This document shows, one piece after another, positions 36,001 to 45,900 of a stretch of DNA of 64,000 nt. This DNA comes from Tetracentron sinense (taxonomy: Eukaryota; Streptophyta; Magnoliopsida; Trochodendrales; Trochodendraceae): NCBI GenBank assembly GCA_015143295.1, contig CM026554.1, positions 54,620,627 through 54,684,626 of the forward strand, given 5' to 3'. The position numbers and the translations under genes were made by a program. The notes under the pieces were generated by a model. It was not told where the DNA came from and searched no databases. It worked only from the letters and a program-made list of their open reading frames with translations. Each line of letters begins with the position of its first letter. Position 1 is the first letter of the stretch.

Positions 36001-39000
36001 GAACCCTAAGGATTAGTGAATCTTAACCACAGTTAATAGGAGTTAAAAGGGACAGTCAATAGGTGTGATTAAACTCTCCCAAGGTTTTTAAAAAAATAAT
36101 AATAATAGTAACCCTATTAAAAAAATCACACCCACTTGCCAACGTGTCCCTTTTAACTCCTATTAACTGTGCTTAAGATTCACTAACCCTTGGGGTTCAA
36201 CGATCTAACCTTAGTTGTTTTTTTTTTTTTATAAAAAAAACTAACCCTATTAAACTTGTAATCACCTAAACATCACTCAATAGATATAGAAGTCCTGCTT
36301 GTTTACATTTTTTTTTTATCGATAAAAAGTAATTTCATTAAAAAATGAGGATTCACAAATAGTGAATCATAAAGAGCCCAAACAAACAAAGTATAGACTA
36401 ACAACTAACAACTACTAAATAAAATTACAGTCATCCTGCTTGTTTACATCGAAAATAAAAAATAAAAAAATTGAACAAAAGCCCTGCTTGTTTACATAAA
36501 AAAAAAAATAAAATTATATTTACATCCACTTCATAGTCAAATAAAATTATAGTCATCTTCGTTTGATCTTGATGTAGGGTCTTCGATAATTCAACGATTT
36601 CCTCATCTTCTCATATTGATTAAGTCCTGCAAAAACATCGAGCTTGTCAATTGCAGATAGAAATAGGTTTGGAAACTAAATTGCTAAATTTCAATTAGTT
36701 ATCAACTTTAATGTGTATTCATAAGTTCTTTAGATATCTAAAACAATTAAAATGGATAATCATTGAAATGTTAAGTATAGATAACTTAAATTTTCTACTC
36801 TAAGTTGATATATACTAATGATCATTAATTCTAGATTATATTTCTTATACTTGATTGACTATTATTTGTATTTTCATGCATATTTATCAACGCGCACGTC
36901 TTTTTTAACTTATAAATTTTTTAACTCTCATATGTATGATTATAAATGTAGTTGAATGTCTTCATTTAATTTGTTTTTAGCTTATATTTGCATTCAAAGA
37001 GGTTTTATGCAAGGTATCCAAGTTTTTCCTTGCGTATCCAAGCTTTTTTTAGCGTATTCTGAATTTTTACGTCGTATCCAACCGATACGGTACCGATACG
37101 CCGATACGTATCCTATTTTGGGCTGACCGATACGGCGACCTATACCGATATTTTGAACCATGTTTAAGACAAGATAGTAAGTGGGAGAATTAGGTATAAG
37201 TATCATTCATGGTTTCATTAAGAAACAAAGGCAAATTGATCTACATCTGGCTGGCTATTTAAGGTTTAGTATCTGGCTATTTAAGGTTTAGTATCTTGCA
37301 TCATAATCACATTAAATCTTTCTTGTAGATAAGTTCATAATCTCGCTTATTTTAGGATATCACAATGTTGACAGAACTGATACCAAATTGTTGGGATAAG
37401 GCACTGATAAAGAAGAATTAGAACTATGTTGACAAATGCTCTCATTGCTGTCTGTCCAGTTAGATAAATTGAGTATGCTAACAACTTTACATATTGCAGG
37501 TCTTAAATTTGACTGAACTTGAACTTAATAGGGTGGATATTCGGGTCGGGCTATCTGGTGCATTATATTACATGGATGGATCTCCCCAAGCAGTGCGTCA
37601 GTTGCGTAATCTTGTGTCACAGGTTCTCTTTCAAGCTTGATTTATGGAGATTTTATTTTCCTGCTCTTTGTATTTTTTCTTTTCTAAGCCCATCTACCTT
37701 TCTCGATGTCAAGCTTGTATATTGTGTAAGCACTTACTAGCATTGTAAATGTTATTACGACTAATATTAGTAGCACTAATCGTTCACTGTATCACCGAAG
37801 CCTCCTTATATCTGTAGGTTTAGAAGCACTGCTCTTCCTCTACAAGAATAACCAATGTATTGGAAGTACAGTTTGATTTTGGAAAATTTTCTGACCCACT
37901 TTTCACATTGATTTTCAAACTCATCAACAGTAAATGATAATCATGTATATCTTGAAAAAAAGCTCAAGTTCAGAGTAAACTGTTGGTAAAATTTAATTTT
38001 CTGTATCCAATCTTTGTTTTTTTCTGCTGTCCTTGTCAATTATGTGACCCTATACGCTTTCTGTAATGGTACATTTTTTTTTTTTGATTAGAAAAGAGAT
38101 AATTGTATTAATAAAAAGAGGAACATATAAAAATGGTTCAACGAAGGGTGAACTTAAAGAACAAAGAAAAGATAACTCCACCCCAAGCGTAATTACAATA
38201 CACTACCCCCGCATAAAAAAGAGGCCAACCCCAGCTCATCAAAATCCTCCCTAATTGAGTACCAGGAACGCATGAGTTCTGAATTCTCAGACCAGGTTCT
38301 TTTCTTTGGGTAGGATATATACTCAAACAATCTTCTATTCCTCTCCTTCTACACCTCCCAAGTTCCAACATAAAGCTCCCAGAAGCATCCCACACACTAT
38401 GCCCAAGGCTACATTCTTGTCCTACAGTCTATAAAACTAAGAGGAAAGACCCAGTGCACACCAAACCAGTATATAAATTGGCCTCAGATCCATCTGACTA
38501 AAGGGCAATGATCAACTATTTCCTCCCCAGCTATACACAAGTAACAACAGTTTTCCATCCTCCATCCTTTGTTTTTCAAGAGGCCCATGGTGAGAATTTT
38601 GTCTGGGGAAACCTGTCCAGAAGAAGAATGCAATCTTTGAACGAGTTCCTGGATTCCACATGGACCAACATCCAGAGATTGATAAAAGGATCTTACTGTG
38701 AATCGCCCCTTGTTGTCTCTATCTAAAGTGTTGGGCTTAATCAGATTAAGGCGAGAGATCATTCTCAATAGATCATCAAATTCCCCATTCTGTAATGGAC
38801 ATTCTCAAAGGTTGATTGTCAGCTTCTTCTACCCGTGATCTTGAAATTCTTGCCCAGAGTAAAAACTTATACCAATGTTGGTCTGATATCTGGAGGTGAC
38901 AAACCATTGCTATTAAGTCCACAGCTTGACAAGATATGTTCTTCATATATGAAGTTTATTTTCTCCAATTGTGAGTTTTCATTTCATGGACCGATGACCA

Positions 39001-40491
39001 TGAGCAATTTTTGTTGTTTTAAGAAGGTTAATAATGTCTGAACCATTCTTTTTCTTTTTTCTTTGCTTTTTCCTAGTGTAATGAACTTCTCTTACTTTAG
39101 ACTTGTATGGTGAGGTTTTATAGCTATTTACTTGATTTTCTTGCTCCTAGGATCCAGTGCTCTGCAGTGTGACTGTGGGTGTGTCCCATTTTGAGAGATG
39201 TGCTCTTTGGGTTCAAGTCTTGTACTACCCCTTCTATGGAAGTGGTGCTGCAGGAGAGTACGGTGAAGGAGACTACACAGAAGATGATCCACAAGTCATG
39301 AGACAAAAGAGAAGCTTAAGGCCAGAATTAGGAGAACCTGTGATTTTGAGGTGTCAGCCTTACAAGATTCCACTCACTGAGCTTCTTTTGCCACATAAAA
39401 TCTCACCTGTGGAATATTTCCGCCTATGGCCTAGTTTACCAGCTATACTGGAGTACTCAGGTGCATATACATATGAAGGGAGTGGTTTCAAGGCTACTGC
39501 TGCACAGCAATATGGTGCTTCTCCTTTTCTGAGTGGACTTAAATCTCTGTCTTCTAAGCCTTTTCATAGAGTTTGCTCGCACATCCTCCGGACAGTGGCT
39601 GGGTTTCAAGTAAGTTAAATAATTTCTTTCTTAATAATCGAAGTGTTGATCCCTTTTTGGATGTGTTCATTTTCTGTTCATCATGCAATTCTTTCAACTA
39701 TGGTTCTTCCATCAAAGACTGCCTCCCACATTGTTTATCACTTTTCTCAGGAATTTAATTGTTGAGTGGAATTTTATTCTTAGTGTCTCAAGCAAAGAAT
39801 TTTACTAGCATGTTTTACACACTCCTACTTTTAAAGTAGAACACCATTGTTTGATTTTGGTACACACTGCAATGGAATCTAGTACCTTTTTATCCCTTAA
39901 AACTCCCTTAGGTGCCTATTCCAGTAATTGTTACTTTATTTCCTGGTTTTGTAACAGATATGCTTTGCTGCAAAAACTTGGTATGGCGGCTTCGTGGGCA
40001 TGATGATCTTTGGTGCCAGTGAAGTGAGCAGAAATGTAGATCTTGGTGATGAGACGACAACCATGATGTGCAAATTCGTGATCCGAGCCTCTGATGCATC
40101 TATCACTAAGGAGATTGGATCAGATCTGCAGGGCTGGTTGGATGACCTTACGGATGGGGGTGTGGAGTACATGCCTGAAGATGAAGTGAAAGTAGCTGCC
40201 GTTGAGAGGCTAAGGATCTCAATGGAACAAATAGCGTTGCTCAAAGCGGCCCAACCGCCACCTCAACCTCCAAAACATGATGAGGAAGAAGTGGAGGAAG
40301 AGGACGACGAAGAGGAAGATGAGGAGAAAAATACTAAAAAGAAGGAAAATGGTGAAGAAGATGGTAAACCAAAGGGGCCTTCGACCCTATCGAATTTGAC
40401 TGCAGAGGAGGCCGAGCACCGTGCGCTTCAAGCAGCAGTGCTTCAAGAGTGGCATATGCTGTGTAAAGAGAGAGTGACCAAAGTCAACTAA
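24094..40491 (+). CDS. TPLATE: TPLATE, TPLATE (TSET) endocytic adaptor complex subunit
   Basis: Seven coding exons join in frame to 1169 aa: 24094-25224, 26911-27507, 31843-32204, 33689-33992, 37500-37622, 39151-39609, 39958-40491 (TAA). Exon 1 starts MDILFAQIQADLRSNDALRQ and encodes 377 residues of helical HEAT/ARM-type repeats, like the trunk of beta-adaptin and beta-COP. Exons 4-6 hold the appendage-like region (GGDxxF-type regularities are not seen; ALYYMDGSPQAVRQLRNLVS is). The last exon holds the anchor with an acidic stretch (about 1100-1130) and ends KERVTKVN. TPLATE belongs to a plasma-membrane adaptor complex needed for clathrin-mediated endocytosis and cytokinesis in plants. From memory, Arabidopsis TPLATE is about 1176 aa, so this copy looks intact. 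Introns 2 (4.3 kb) and 4 (3.5 kb) are enlarged by transposons, yet every junction keeps GT-AG. Confidence 0.96.
29220..30055 (+). mobile_element. Miniature LTR retrotransposon (TRIM-like) in TPLATE intron 2
   Basis: Two diverged direct repeats, near 29225-29360 and 29925-30050, share GAGTAAACCT, TTTGTAT, CTATAA/ATATAA and TTGTTGAGGAT-type words in the same order. Downstream of the first lies TTGGTATCAGAGCGAGG (29597-29613), the usual plant primer-binding site complementary to initiator tRNA-Met, and a degenerate second copy of it (29547). The internal region is about 300 bases without gag or pol. A 14-G run lies at 29359. Size and structure fit a TRIM. Limits are approximate. Confidence 0.55.
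30094..31107. mobile_element. Non-autonomous hAT-type element, 1014 bp, in TPLATE intron 2
   Basis: A perfect 8-bp target duplication ACAATACT (30086-30093 and 31108-31115) flanks terminal inverted repeats beginning CAGGGGCGGAG (11 identical bases, then GCTAGG / GCAGGA). Subterminal GTGGGGGCACGTG-type words are inverted at the two ends. The interior has no transposase; it holds the foldback arms listed at 30186-30540. Confidence 0.85.
30186..30540. repeat. Foldback (inverted) copy of the TTAACC-type repeat inside the hAT element
   Basis: The left arm (about 30190-30340) and the reverse complement of the right arm (about 30400-30540) read alike. The shared order is CCAATCGCAATTG, GAGAGTTCAATCACACCC, AGGTCAACA, CATGTG, TTTTAACCCC, ATTAACCAT, then CATTAACCCTTA. 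The arms span about 140 bases with a 60-base spacer. A third partial arm follows to about 30730. Confidence 0.7.
33266..33381 (-). mobile_element. Very short 5'-truncated LINE insertion
   Basis: The direct repeat AGACTTGAGCTGTAGGT (17 bp) lies at 33249-33265 and 33382-33398. The insert starts with G and a T run on the plus strand, a poly-A tail on the minus strand, preceded in element sense by TTACCGAT, the usual plant L1 3' end. Only about 115 bases were integrated. It is in TPLATE intron 3. Confidence 0.75.
35641..36232. repeat. Tandem array of TTAACC-type repeat with an inverted unit
   Basis: Four head-to-tail units of about 95-105 bases (anchors near 35714, 35819, 35910 and 36010) each carry GGTTAGTGAATCTTAACCAC or a close variant, then a GTTAAA.GG tail. 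An inverted unit follows at 36118-36215 (TTTAACTCCTATTAACTG). The array is internal to the hAT-like element at 34832-37162. Confidence 0.7.
36309..36433 (-). mobile_element. Short 5'-truncated LINE tail nested in the hAT-like element
   Basis: Direct repeats TCCTGCTTGTTTACAT lie at 36293-36308 and 36434-36449. The insert begins with a T run followed by ATCGATAAAAAGTAATTTC, the reversed plant L1 3' end. A third CCTGCTTGTTTACAT at 36483 means local duplication could contribute, so the target duplication is slightly less certain. Confidence 0.6.
38074..38787 (-). mobile_element. 5'-truncated LINE (L1-type), 714 bp, in TPLATE intron 5
   Basis: The minus strand encodes part of ORF2: NKGRFTVRSFYQSL, DKILTMGLLKNKGW and CCYLCIAGEEIVDHC, the zinc-finger region after reverse transcriptase. 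The plus-strand left end is a T run (38074-38085), the reversed poly-A tail. Near-identical flanks TTCTGTAATGG(T)ACATT at 38059-38076 and 38788-38803 are a target-site duplication of about 15 bp. This is a clear target-primed insertion, truncated at its 5' end. Confidence 0.85.
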
Positions 40492-41179
40492 CCATACAAT
40501 TTCTGTAAAAGTTTGGTTATATACTTTTACTCTCATGTCATTTGATTTTGATATTCGGATAAGGTAGTTTCCAAAAGCTTGACTACAGAGGCCTTTTTTT
40601 TTATATATAATTTTTTTAAAAAAGTTTTCCCATTGTTGATCTTGTATTTGGCTGTTTATTGGTCTGCTATTCAATTTGAGAAATTGATTGTGAAGGAAAT
40701 GAAGTGTTAATAGTGGTGTTGTTTACAAGTACCTAAATGTTTGTGGACCCAAATTTTCTCACTAATATGGCAGGTTCATGTGACTAGAAATTTTCTTCTT
40801 GTGATGCATTTTGACTGAACATATAGTAAAGCTTTGCAGCACACAAATTCGTGGAGATGATGATGTCTGGGATTTGCAGGGCACTGGCTTACCAAGGCAA
40901 GCCAACACCAACCTTGATTTTTGCTTGGTCAGCTAGTTTTTTTTATTTTTTGGTGGAAAAAAGATTTTACTAAGATCCCGAAGGAAGAGCAAGATTTACA
41001 GGGACACTACTCAAACAAGAACTTCGGATTGGCACCTCCAAATCCGTAGGAAGCATAGGACTGTTAATCAGCCCAATACTTTGATTTAGAGCTTCTTGAG
41101 CCTCGAAATGGGCCTCAAAATCTACCCAAGGGGAACGGGACATTTACCCAATTTCACTGCCTAATCTGCCCATTGTCAC
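40492..41179. other. TPLATE 3' UTR and downstream spacer
   Basis: The first 200 or so bases are probably the TPLATE 3' UTR (T-rich, with TTTATATATAA near 40602). The rest is spacer without a recognisable gene; 40940-41100 resembles a degraded LINE 3' end (TTTTTGGTGGAAAAAAGA then TTTACTAAGATC). Confidence 0.4.
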
Positions 41180-41411
41180 TCTCCTTTGGGTGTTCAGTGG
41201 TACAAAGTGTGTCCCTCCCCCGTGGGGGATGATTCGGGTTTGAGTCCTTGGAATAAGTGTCACATGGGCTGAGCGCTGACATTGTGATTTGTTCGCGCGT
41301 GTCGACACAACCTAACCGGTTAAATATAAGTTCCTCATTTTGAGCAAATTGTTTCTGTAATCTATTCAAGAGGTAGGCGGATAACAACAATTTTTTTTTA
41401 AAAAAAAAAAA
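41180..41411 (+). mobile_element. tRNA-derived SINE (plus strand)
   Basis: The 5' part resembles a tRNA gene with an A-box-like TTCAGTGGTACAAAGTG and a B box GGTTTGAGTCC about 35 bases later. A non-tRNA body follows, with a T/A-rich tail at 41389-41411. The target duplication is not certain (AAATCTAC occurs on both sides at 41117 and 41418), so the 5' limit may lie further left. Confidence 0.55.
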
Positions 41412-41734
41412 TTGAAATCTACATATGGGACTAACACTCATCTTAAATCTATAATTTTCTCATTCGAAAAAATTGTTTCTTTTAACTAGCAACAACATGT
41501 TATGAAAATTTTGCTAGCACTCATCGGCATCCAACTTAAAAAGTAACCTTCACCGCTAATCTGTTTAAATAAATAAAAAAAACAAAATTAAATGAAGAAA
41601 GTAATTATATATTATTGATTAATTAACTAGGGTTTTTTTTTACTGGCTTAATAAATTAAGAATCCTGAGAAGGGACCGTGGTCCGTGAGGTCTCTTTACT
41701 AGCTGACCTTAGTGCCCTCTTGTCCCTTTTAACC

Positions 41735-41885
41735 CATTTTTAATCATGATTAAGCTTAACTATATCATGATTGATATTTTTATTATTTTTTTTCTAAAAA
41801 CCAAGGTTGGATGAATGAACCTAAGGGTGAGTGAATCTTAACCACAATTAGTGGGTGTAAAAAAGGAGGCCGTGGACCAATGAGA
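41735..41885. repeat. TTAACC-type repeat copy
   Basis: It contains GAGTGAATCTTAACCACAAT, AACCAAGGTTGGATGAATGA and flanking TTTTAACCCATTTTTAATCA. It belongs to the same dispersed repeat as at 35641-36232. Non-coding. Confidence 0.5.
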
Positions 41886-41939
41886 TTGCACGGTCAGCTT
41901 TCAAGCTGACTGCTATCCATTTCCCATTTCCCAAAAGTT

Positions 41940-42115
41940 TTTTTTTTTTGGTTCGAGATATACATTTAGGCTGCAATGCCGGTTAAGTGTTAATATCTGT
42001 TTAATTAGTGGGTGAGTGGAGAGTATATACAAACTTCCATCCTTTCGGGAATAGAACCTGGTACCTTCCCCCAAAGTAGGGGATACACTACCATTGGGAC
42101 AAAGTCCTGGTGTGT
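41940..42115 (-). mobile_element. tRNA-derived SINE (minus strand) with 15-bp target duplication
   Basis: Direct repeats CATTTCCCAAAAGTT lie at 41925-41939 and 42116-42130. On the minus strand the insert starts ACACACCAGGACTTTGTCCC, includes an A-box-like CCCAATGGTAGTG and a B box GGTTCTATTCC, and ends in a poly-A tail (the T run on the plus strand at 41940-41949). This is a complete short SINE of about 176 bp. Confidence 0.85.
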
Positions 42116-42389
42116 CATTTCCCAAAAGTTAACTAGTTATTATTTTCATTATTTGACAAAAAAAAGGAAATAACAAGTATTATGAACTGTCGGATACGGA
42201 GCCATACATGAACCCAAGAGAATGCTCGAATATGACCATAACCCGTAAAGATATCGAGCGGGTTGACGGGTTGGATTAGAGAGATTGCCACCCACACCCA
42301 GGCCAAAAAAGTTTCGTGTGACAGTATTTTCGTATCCAAAGTCCAAACACACATGAAGTTATTCTAAACCCCTAAATCCCAACTTCCCG

Positions 42390-42909
42390 GCCGTCTTCCC
42401 GCCACTCTCTCTCATTTCTCTCCGCGAAACCCTAAACCCTAACACTGAAGTTACAGAGTACTCATCAGAGGTACCATCTGAACCATCATTATTTTTGAGG
42501 ATATATATATACAATCTATTTTTTTTTTCTTTTTCGATTTTTGGATGAAAGTAGTTGAATGATTTCTAAACTCTTAGCTCCATGAAGAAGTGTTTGTAGA
42601 CGCAATAACCTAAGAAACATCTTGGAAGTCGCAGGGCTTATGATGATCGTGAGATTTCAATCCTCCTGACATATTAGAAAAGTTGTGTCCACAGCCCCTC
42701 ATCTTTGAATTTCAAATACAAAACCTTAATTTTCTAGTAAGTCATTTGCTGCTAGATTGAAATGACAGACCCTGTATATTCTTTATATGTTTACTCGCAT
42801 TAAATTTGGTGACTCGGCTGAGTTGGTAGTAATACTAACTCGTATGAGTTGTATTAACTTGTAAAGCTTGGTCTTTTAGGTGGGGGAAGAGAGAACACGG
42901 AATAGTAAG
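42390..42909 (+). promoter_or_regulatory. 5' UTR of the WDR74 homologue with telo-box and UTR intron
   Basis: Upstream of the ATG at 42910 lies a C/T-rich leader with AAACCCTAAACCCTAA (42427-42442), a double telo-box. Telo-boxes are common in promoters and leaders of plant ribosomal-protein and ribosome-biogenesis genes, matching the product. A 5'-UTR intron is likely: donor CAGAG|GTACC at 42470/42471 and acceptor CTTTTAG at 42879. Confidence 0.6.
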
Positions 42910-45900
42910 ATGCCGCGTACCAGTGCAGTGGAGTGCCCTGGTTGCCCTCCAATCAGAGCCTTAGCTTTTGATGTGCTTGGTCTTGTTAAAGGTGGAAGGC
43001 TACTACTAATGTCTTTCCCATTTGTTATTTCTGCATCTTCTTATTAATGTTTTGACACTGTGGTGGCAGTTGTTGAAGCTCATGGGAAGCAGGAGAGTCC
43101 TAAGGTGGTTGAAATATGGGGCGAACCCGACTCTTCACGATGCGTGCTTGCTGCTTCCATCGATGACCGCAAAACTGACCCCGTATGGTGCCTCTATAGC
43201 TTGAATTATATTTGCTTTTGTTGGAAATTCCTTGTTCAAAATGGATATCTGTACATTTTGTTTCTATGTATATATGTGTAAGTAGTTATAGCTGATTGAT
43301 TGAGATTTGGTAATCAAATTTCAGTTTAATATGGGTGTAGGTAGGTTCTATGCTGTTTGAGCATTATGGAATCTATCTATCATGTCATTAAACTGTAAAT
43401 AGGATCATGCTAGCAAGCGAGCAAACCTTAGTGTGCGCACATGATGCGTGCGCCATGTCAGCATTTCCTATAACCCTAGGAAGGGAAGGATTAACCCTTG
43501 GGGGGCATAGTCACCAAGTTGGGTTCAGGAATTATCCGGCTAGGAGAAAAAATCATGAAAAGGAAAATTTTTTAAAAATCAGGACTTAAAAAAGGAAAAC
43601 AAAAAGAAAGACTTTCACTAATTATAAAAAACTGGAAAAAAATACATTATATATATTAGATATCTATTCACAAATTTTTTAAATTAAAAAAACTTGCGAA
43701 TAATTCCTATTTAATTAGCAAAATTTGTGAATTTTCAAAAATTGTGATCCCCCCTCGGCCCCTCCCCCTCCAAAAAAAGTAGTGAATAATTCATGAATTA
43801 ATCATTTAACGAAAAATTGAAAAAATAAAATAAAAATAGGAGCACTATATTACTATGTGATGGGGTTAATGCTAAATTGTTGGGGTCGAACCGCGTGCGC
43901 AACAATTGCTTGCTTGCTAGCATTAGCCAAAATTATAGGAACTAGGAGGAGATAAGCTGTTGGACTTTAAATGGTATAATTTGCAACCACTTGTTTGATC
44001 CTACTTTTCCTCTATCTTGCTAGGCTATCATGATGGAGTTCGTTTATACTTAATAGTATTTTGACCAGTCAGTTTTTAAATCCTGAGCATTTGGTTACCC
44101 TTTTGCAGTTGGTTGCTGTTGCAAGAAAAAATGGTCTGGTATGCATACCTAGGAATGCATGTTTTTTCTTGTTTATTGCTATTCCCTTTTTGGTTTACTT
44201 GAGTCCCTACTAGGATGGTTTTGCCACATACGATTACAGATTGAGGTACTTAATCCTCTAAATGGGGATCTTCGTGTTGCAATTACCAAAGCTGGTGATG
44301 CCGGTCATCTTCCTGAAGATGATAATATTGCCGGACTGTATTTATTCAAGAGAAAGAGATTGGATTTATCTTCCAGGTAATCTTCAATTTTTGAGAGTAA
44401 AAAAGTGTAAATCGAAAGAAGAAGCTAATTGTTGTCATTTGTCTGTACTTAAATTTTACTTTTTTATGTTTTCTGTAAAGCACAAAGTGGAATCCCAGAG
44501 CTTCCGTTATTTTCCTGATCACTAAATTCGGGTTTGTAAATGATACCTGACCTCTAACATAGATAAATGATGTCTCAGACCGAAAAAAAAAAGAAAACGA
44601 ATTATCCATATAGTTTCAACGTATGTAGGTAAATTTCCCTATATCTTATGCTCTTATGAACTCTTAATTGGATTGTAATATACATTTCAGTATAATTATA
44701 TTGCTTTTTAAAGCTTTGTAGCATAATGAAATGCCTAAGATCTCCATGTCCAAAAATGTACATTTTATCTCATTTTGATTGTCTATATTGACGCTGCACA
44801 TTAATTAGTAGCAAAATGTTGGTGCGACTTAATGAAGTCATAGTAGTGGTAAAGTGATGGAATGGGTAAAATTTGAATGTGAAGGCATCAGAGCAGAAAC
44901 AAGTTTCGGTGCTGGAGTTGCACATCGCCTTGAAGATTTTGGTAATAACCGCCCAAGGCAGATGATGATCAAATCTTGCGAATAAATGCCTAATGGCCAC
45001 AGTGAGAGCAATGAGCAAGAGAGGTTCACAGTCTTTATGTTGTGTTGATGTAATGTCCTCAGGGAAAGAGCTATTTGATGTTCACATCCTAATGAATTAT
45101 GTTTTCAAGAACTCTGTAAACATATGTCCATGTGGTCTTCATTGTTGCTCTCATCTGTGCTCTTGACAAGTATTCTTCTTCTTCTTCTTCTCTGAAAACT
45201 GTGGTTGTTCGAGACCCTTTGTATAATCACAACCTTGCAACTCATTGAGATTTGCATTTTGATGATCCTCTAATGATTGTATCTGATCAAAATGTGTAGG
45301 CACATGGTTCCCTGGTTTGATCAGTAGGTTTTGATCTCCAGAGTTTGCAGTTCAATCATTTTATGTAGAAGTAAGAGATAAATAACCTAGGTTGACTACT
45401 GAGTTTAAAAGATCAGTGTACAATATATGGGTTTTGGTGATCTTGGTAACTGTATAATAACACTTTTCCCCTGTTTTTTCTCGTAATGGTAGTTGTGATT
45501 ATTGTCTATTGCCAGGTCGTGCACGTTGCTTACATGTACAACAAAAGGAAGTGCAAGCTTGAGGTCCTTTGACATTACTGATTCACCAGCAGATTCTACA
45601 TATACTGATTCTCCAAGAACGTGGAACGTATGTGCCTCGGGTGAAATTTTGTGTTCTAAAGTGGATGGAAATGAAGACTATGCATTATTTGGAGGGTGAG
45701 TTCTTAGTTGGCAATTGTTAGATGAGTTGTCTTCTGCATTCTTTCATATTGATTTCCAAATATAAGCTTGAGCGACTTTGTCCATTTTCATTTTCGAATG
45801 GAAAACTATGCCTTATTTGGAGGGTGAGTTCTTAGTTGGCAATTGTTAAATGAGTTGCTGTCTGTATTCTTTCACATGGATCTCCAATATAAGCTTGAGG

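Larger units (their letters stand above)
34832..37162. mobile_element. hAT-like non-autonomous element with iterated CGATACG ends, 2331 bp
   Basis: The 8-bp duplication TTTAAGAC (34824-34831 and 37163-37170) flanks inverted ends CATAGTTCAAAATATCG / CATGGTTCAAAATATCG. Both subterminal regions are packed with CGTATCGG / CCGATACG octamers in both orientations (about 34850-35040 and 37060-37155), as expected for transposase-binding arrays. The middle holds poly-purine and (GCC)n-rich sequence (35210-35350), the TTAACC array (35641-36232) and a nested LINE tail (36309-36433). No transposase is visible. It accounts for most of TPLATE intron 4. Confidence 0.85.
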
